Source: Acidimicrobiales bacterium (GTDB lineage: Bacteria; Actinomycetota; Acidimicrobiia; Acidimicrobiales; RAAP-2). Taken from it: a stretch of DNA of 9,430 bases. Within the stretch, counting starts at the first letter, position 1, and the number at the start of each line of letters is the position of its first letter. Positions 5,975-9,430 of the stretch are shown in pieces. The notes beneath the pieces are model-generated. The model saw only the letters and a list, made by a program, of their open reading frames with translations. It was not told the DNA's origin and searched no databases. Position numbers and translations under genes: made by a program. Location of the stretch: contig JADGOK010000008.1 in assembly GCA_017882985.1 (NCBI GenBank), positions 1 through 9,430 of the forward strand, in the 5' to 3' direction.

Positions 5975-8104
5975 CTATTTGTTCGAAAGCGTGGTCGTGG
6001 TCTTGGCGGTGGTCGGGTGCGTCACCGGCGTGGTCAGGCGAGCCTTCAGGGAAACGGGCTTGATCGGGTGGGCGACGAGATAGTTGAAGGTCTCGGCGAC
6101 GACCGGCGCGGCGGCGTCGGCGCCGTAGCCACCTTGGGAGATGACGCAGAGCACGACGTACTTGGGCTTATTGGTCGGGCCGAAGCCGACGAACCACGAG
6201 TTGGGCTCCTGACGGTACGCGTTACTCGCGGTACCGGTCTTGCCCGCGATGGGAAAGGACGTCAAGGAAAAGTTGACAATGCTGTGAAAAGTGCCGTAGG
6301 CGGTCCCCTGGGGACTCTCCACGGCGCCGATCAGTCCTTGGAGGATCGGATTACGCACGCGCGGAGGTAGCGCGACGTGGCCCACGACTCGTGGCGGGTA
6401 ACGCTGGAGGACGTTGCCGTGCGCGTCGATGACCGCGGCGGCGACTTGGGGTTTGTAGCGCGTGCCGCCGTTGGCGAACGTCGCGTACGCGTTCGCTAAC
6501 GCAATGGGCGTCAGCGCCGTCGTGCCCTGACCAAAGGCCATCTCCAGGTTGTCGCCGGTGTACCAGCTGACGTTGGGGAACGCCTTGGGTGCCGCAGCGT
6601 GCAGTTGGCGGCGCACGGCCGGCGAGTCCACGCGGCCCACGTCCTCGTTGGGCAGATCAACGTTCGTGTACGACGAAAGGCCGTACTGCGCGGCGACGTT
6701 CTGGATCGGGGTCTCTCCGTAGCGGCCGGTCTGGGACCAGAAGAGGTAGCCGAGGTTGTAGAAGTAGTAGTCCGACGACTTGGTGAGCGCGAGCGGGAGG
6801 TTGATGGGACCCGCGCCCGAGGTCTCGTCGTCGTGAAAGAGGCATTGATGACCCGACAGACAGTTCGGCACCTTGAACGTACCGGTATCGTTCACGGTGG
6901 CGTTCGGCGAAAGGATCCCGGTCTGCATCTGCGCGGTCGCCGAGATCATCTTGAAGGTGCTACCCGGTGTGTAGAGCCCCTGAATCGCGTAGTTGTTGAA
7001 CGCGCCCACCCTCAACATCTGTTGGAAAGTAGCGTTGGACAGCCCATTGACGAACGAGTTGAGGTTGAACGAGGGATAGCTCGACATCGCCAACACCGCC
7101 CCGGTGTTCGGATCGAGCACGATCGCCGCTCCGTTGGGCGCGGGCGGATGCTTGCCCGACCGCGGATCGGTCGAGGTGCGCACGGTAAGGATGTCGTGGG
7201 CGAGGTAACCGTCGAGCGCCTGCTGGAGCCCCTGGTCGATGTTGAGCACCACCGAGTCACCGCCGATCGGCGGGGTGGACTGGACCGCGCCGAGGATGTT
7301 GCCAAAGGCATCGACCTCGAGCGTCCTCGTACCGTCGTGTCCGCGAAGGTACTGCTCGTAGTAGGACTCGATTCCGGCCTGGCCCATCCGGGAGTCAGTC
7401 TGGTAGCCCTGGTTCGGGTGCGCGGCGATCTCGTTACCGGTGATCGGCCCGACGTAGCCGAGCACCTGGGATCCCTCGTTGCCGCCGAAGGGGTAGGTGC
7501 GCGTCGACACGTCGAGCACCGAGACGCCGGGAAACTCCTTCGGGTGCAGTCGAATGAACTCCACGACGGTCGCCGGTGCGTCCGCCATGATCGGCGCGGG
7601 TTGGTACGGGTCGTACCGCAGATTATTGAGGTCGGCGTCAATCTGCTTGACCGTCAGGCCCGTCAATGACGCGAGCGCACCCTTGATCGAGGGGTCGAGC
7701 GCGGCTTGGGCGCGCGAGAGCTGGACCTCGGTCGTCGTGACGTTCGACACCAGCGGACGACCGCTGCGGTCGAGGATGTAGCCGCGCGGCGCGGGAATCG
7801 TGCTGACGCGTAGCGAGTTGGAGCGCACCGCGGCGACCGAGGTCTTGTACTCGAGGACCTGCAGAATGAACAATCGAGCGATCAGCAAGATAAAGAGCAG
7901 GAGAAAGAATCCTCCGATGATTCGCCATCGCCGTTCGGGTCGGTGCCGGATCTCCTCGGGTGGCGCCACGAGGTCGCGGATGCCGACGGGCTTGGACTCG
8001 TTGATCGTTCGTCCACGACCGCGAAAGGGGTTGAGCGACACCCACGGCCGCCACAGTCGTGAGAAGAGTGAGCCCGTCGGACGGTCGCGCCACGATCCCT
8101 TCAT
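5975..8104 (-). CDS. mrdA: Penicillin-binding protein 2 (elongasome D,D-transpeptidase)
   Basis: A 709-residue class-B PBP that cross-links lateral-wall peptidoglycan during elongation. It has a cytoplasmic tail of about 60 residues, one membrane anchor at about 62-84 (IIGGFFLLLFILLIARLFI), and a PBP dimerisation/pedestal domain from about 95 (RVSTIPAPRGYILDRSG). The transpeptidase domain has the active serine S382 in STFK (382-385), SSD at 443-445 and KTG at 622-624. The SxD second motif, followed by YYFY, is typical of PBP2 (E. coli SCD) rather than the SxN of FtsI-type PBPs. It ends with a Thr-rich tail. The ATG overlaps the mreD stop as ATGA, which implies coupled translation, and the location after mreC-mreD confirms the identity. 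rodA, its usual glycosyltransferase partner, does not follow. Confidence 0.95.
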   Translation of the reverse strand: MKGSWRDRPTGSLFSRLWRPWVSLNPFRGRGRTINESKPVGIRDLVAPPEEIRHRPERRWRIIGGFFLLLFILLIARLFILQVLEYKTSVAAVRSNSLRVSTIPAPRGYILDRSGRPLVSNVTTTEVQLSRAQAALDPSIKGALASLTGLTVKQIDADLNNLRYDPYQPAPIMADAPATVVEFIRLHPKEFPGVSVLDVSTRTYPFGGNEGSQVLGYVGPITGNEIAAHPNQGYQTDSRMGQAGIESYYEQYLRGHDGTRTLEVDAFGNILGAVQSTPPIGGDSVVLNIDQGLQQALDGYLAHDILTVRTSTDPRSGKHPPAPNGAAIVLDPNTGAVLAMSSYPSFNLNSFVNGLSNATFQQMLRVGAFNNYAIQGLYTPGSTFKMISATAQMQTGILSPNATVNDTGTFKVPNCLSGHQCLFHDDETSGAGPINLPLALTKSSDYYFYNLGYLFWSQTGRYGETPIQNVAAQYGLSSYTNVDLPNEDVGRVDSPAVRRQLHAAAPKAFPNVSWYTGDNLEMAFGQGTTALTPIALANAYATFANGGTRYKPQVAAAVIDAHGNVLQRYPPRVVGHVALPPRVRNPILQGLIGAVESPQGTAYGTFHSIVNFSLTSFPIAGKTGTASNAYRQEPNSWFVGFGPTNKPKYVVLCVISQGGYGADAAAPVVAETFNYLVAHPIKPVSLKARLTTPVTHPTTAKTTTTLSNK

Positions 8105-8613
8105 CGGCGCACCCGCTCACGCGCACCGCTCACGGACCGGGCCACCCGGGTGACGGGGCGAGCCAGGACAAAGAACGCCGCCGTGTTGACGCCCATCGCG
8201 TCGACCAGACTGCCGCGCCAGAGACCGAAGTTCAAGGTAAAGAATCCGAAGAACGTGTAGAGGAGTGGTGCGCAAAAACCGCCCAGTGCGCCGAGCAACG
8301 GTGTGACCCACCACGCCGCCGAGTCGAGGTCGCCCACACCTTCTCGCCCGAGGCGAGACGCCGCGTAGGCGAGCACCAGCCCGACCAGTGCGGTGAGACC
8401 GAACGGCGTCGTGGCGTGCGTATCAAAGAAGAGCCCGGCGACGAGCGCGGCCGTCAGAGCGGGCGACGTGAATCCGGCGAGGCCCACGCACAGTGGCCAG
8501 AGCCAGACCAACATAATGACGACGCCCTCGAAGCGCAGCGTGGAAAAAATCGCGAGTTGGAATCCGACCACGATCAACGTCACGAGCGTGACGGGAACGA
8601 GGGCTCTCCTCAC
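8101..8613 (-). CDS. mreD: Rod shape-determining membrane protein MreD
   Basis: A 170-residue, strongly hydrophobic protein with about five or six membrane segments (near residues 5-24, 29-46, 52-65, 69-86, 100-125 and 133-152). MreD proteins are of this size and anchor the elongasome with MreC and PBP2. Similarity is mainly hydropathy plus the FFDTHATTPFGLTALVG segment, which matches the MreD D..tt.pfGl.al pattern. The start is GTG at 8613, overlapping the mreC stop as GTGA, with GGGAG 8 bases upstream. The same frame happens to stay open through the out-of-frame mreC piece into the LysR segment up to the window edge. An automatic caller may therefore predict one 434-residue or longer fusion, which is not a real gene. 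Confidence 0.88.
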   Translation of the reverse strand: MRRALVPVTLVTLIVVGFQLAIFSTLRFEGVVIMLVWLWPLCVGLAGFTSPALTAALVAGLFFDTHATTPFGLTALVGLVLAYAASRLGREGVGDLDSAAWWVTPLLGALGGFCAPLLYTFFGFFTLNFGLWRGSLVDAMGVNTAAFFVLARPVTRVARSVSGARERVRR

Positions 8614-8849
8614 GTTGAAGGCTCCCACAGCACCACGTCCACGTACAGCAGATGGCGAAGGTCGGCGACCGGTTCCAAACTGACGTTGTAGGTCGCCGCG
8701 CCCGGGGTCAACTTCACCTGGGAGACCCGCGCGACGGGGAAACCCGGCGGGAACAACCCGCCCGCGAGACCATCCGTGCTGAGAATCGTGCCGGCCGATA
8801 TCGACGTCGTGCACGGGGACACGGACAACACCCCGTTCGGCCTCGGCAC
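8610..8849 (-). CDS. mreC: MreC, C-terminal fragment cut at a sequence junction
   Basis: The last 79 or so codons of a rod shape-determining MreC. NGVLSV and GTILSTDGLAGGLFPPGFPV (family: G..l.TSGl.g.FPpGiPVGrV) are followed by ARVSQV and a final strand ADLRHLLYVDVVLWEP, the typical MreC ending. MreC is a periplasm-side, membrane-anchored scaffold of the elongasome. The visible part is the end of the beta-barrel domain; the membrane helix and coiled coil are missing. Immediately upstream, the mreC frame hits a TAA (8850-8852) and the DNA becomes a LysR gene in a different frame. The fragment is therefore truncated by the junction, not by a natural start; the GTG at 8849 is coincidental. Confidence 0.8.
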   Translation of the reverse strand: MPRPNGVLSVSPCTTSISAGTILSTDGLAGGLFPPGFPVARVSQVKLTPGAATYNVSLEPVADLRHLLYVDVVLWEPST

Positions 8850-8880
8850 TTACGGCAGCCGGTCGACGATTCGGCCGCAC
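8820..8880. other. Junction between actinobacterium-like and proteobacterium-like DNA
   Basis: Below this zone the DNA encodes actinobacterium-type MreC in one frame; above it a LysR effector domain in another frame. The LysR homology ends around ASGTWR (W at 8887-8889), close to where such proteins normally stop. The MreC homology begins by about 8834 (NGVLSV). The in-frame TAA at 8850-8852 means that an intact mreC could not have extended past it. No IS end, att-like repeat or target-site duplication is visible. A chimeric assembly or amplification artefact is the simplest reading; a real recombination cannot be excluded. Confidence 0.7.
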
Positions 8881-9430
8881 GTTGCGCCAAGTGCCGCTGG
8901 CAACGCGGTCATCGACGGCTTGTTGAATGAGGGCGATCAATTCGCGCACCGCGGGTGCGTGCGCGCGCACCCGACTGACGCCCAGCGCCCAGGTTATCGT
9001 TAGTCCGCGGATCGGCGCTCCGCTGAGCTGCCCCGACTCGATTTCGGCCTGAACGGCGCAGAACGGCGTGACTGCATAGCCGACGCCTTTTTTGACCAGA
9101 TCGAGCGTCAGCGGCTCGCCCTCCACTTCCAGAAAAGGCCGGAAGTCGAGGCCATATCGCGCCATCGCCTGCTCAGTTGCCAGACGAAGCTGATTCCGTC
9201 TTGAGATCAGGATGATTGGAACTTCGGCGAGATACTTGACCGATACCGGACTGTTCAGATCGAGGCCTGCGTCGGGTGGACCGGCAAGATAAACGTCCTC
9301 GGTCACCAGCGGCGTCATATCGAAGTTATCGAGCTTGCGCGTACCGTCGAACAGGATCGCGACGTCCACCTGTCGTGTCTGCAGCATATCTTCGATGATG
9401 TGCACGAACGCTTCGTAGCACGAGAAGAGG
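8851..9430 (-). CDS. LysR-type regulator, effector-binding domain only (5' end outside window, 3' end at junction)
   Basis: About 190 residues of the LysR substrate-binding domain are open to the window edge. Recognisable family elements are RQVDVAILF (the family G.lDlAI strand), TEDVYLAGPP, the EGEPLTLDLVKKGVGYAVTP segment (effector-cleft helix and the G.G...lP turn), and the final TITWALGVSRVRAHAPAVRE helix leading to ASGTWR. The N-terminal winged helix-turn-helix lies beyond 9430, so the target genes cannot be guessed. The protein style resembles Burkholderiales/Rhizobiales regulators. Codon use is less extreme than in the neighbouring genes (for example CTT, CCA, AGA, TCA occur). No natural stop is found; the frame runs on into mreC DNA, so the true C-terminus is probably lost. 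Confidence 0.75.

Noticed and set aside
5978..5990. GTTCGAA, resembling a tRNA T-loop, near the end of mrdA
   Set aside because: No acceptor stem, D-arm or anticodon arm could be found around it, and it lies inside mrdA codons.
6599..7669. Long plus-strand open frame of 356 codons opposite mrdA
   Set aside because: It is antisense to a clear PBP2 gene with all catalytic motifs. Its Arg/Val/Gly/Leu-rich translation has no recognisable domain. Long antisense frames are expected in DNA this GC-rich.
1..9430. CRISPR arrays, tandem repeats, transposases, integrases or toxin-antitoxin pairs
   Set aside because: None is seen on either strand; apart from the LysR end the window is conserved housekeeping DNA.

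Overview
The window comes from a high-GC, Gram-positive-type bacterium, most likely an actinobacterium and perhaps a member of Acidimicrobiia (the class is an inference from protein character and gene order). One end appears to be joined to unrelated, proteobacterium-like DNA. Nearly every gene lies on the minus strand; the exception is an HU gene on the plus strand. Reading along the minus strand from the high-coordinate end, there is first a 5'-truncated LysR-type regulator (about 8851-9430). It ends abruptly against the C-terminal 79 codons of mreC. Then come mreD, mrdA (penicillin-binding protein 2), a gap of about 320 bases with no convincing gene, an RNase E/G gene, rplU (L21) and rpmA (L27). 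A strong hairpin terminator follows, serving both rpmA and the convergent HU gene. Past a 207-base divergent promoter region come a class-III aminotransferase of unknown substrate, obg (ribosome-assembly GTPase) and the first 38 codons of proB.

The layout merges two conserved neighbourhoods. One is the rod-shape/elongasome cluster mreC-mreD-mrdA, with 4-base overlaps between successive genes. It builds the lateral cell wall: MreC and MreD are membrane scaffold proteins and PBP2 is the transpeptidase. The other is the actinobacterial RNase E/G-rplU-rpmA-obg-proB cluster, which links RNA processing, large-subunit ribosomal proteins, 50S maturation and the first step of proline synthesis. Here that second cluster is split between rpmA and obg by an HU gene on the opposite strand and by the aminotransferase gene. 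The partner glycosyltransferase gene rodA, often found after mrdA, is absent.

Possible control elements are: a 19-bp-stem bidirectional terminator between hup and rpmA; two inverted repeats upstream of hup; a hairpin in the RNase E/G leader; and -10-like boxes that sit so close to the start codons of rplU and the aminotransferase, both lacking a Shine-Dalgarno sequence, that leaderless mRNAs are plausible.

I saw no tRNA, rRNA, CRISPR array, insertion sequence or phage gene, and nothing that I would call a new biological system. The most important point for a reader is the apparent LysR/mreC chimera near 8.85 kb. It creates a false 434-residue open frame that fuses a LysR domain to MreD.
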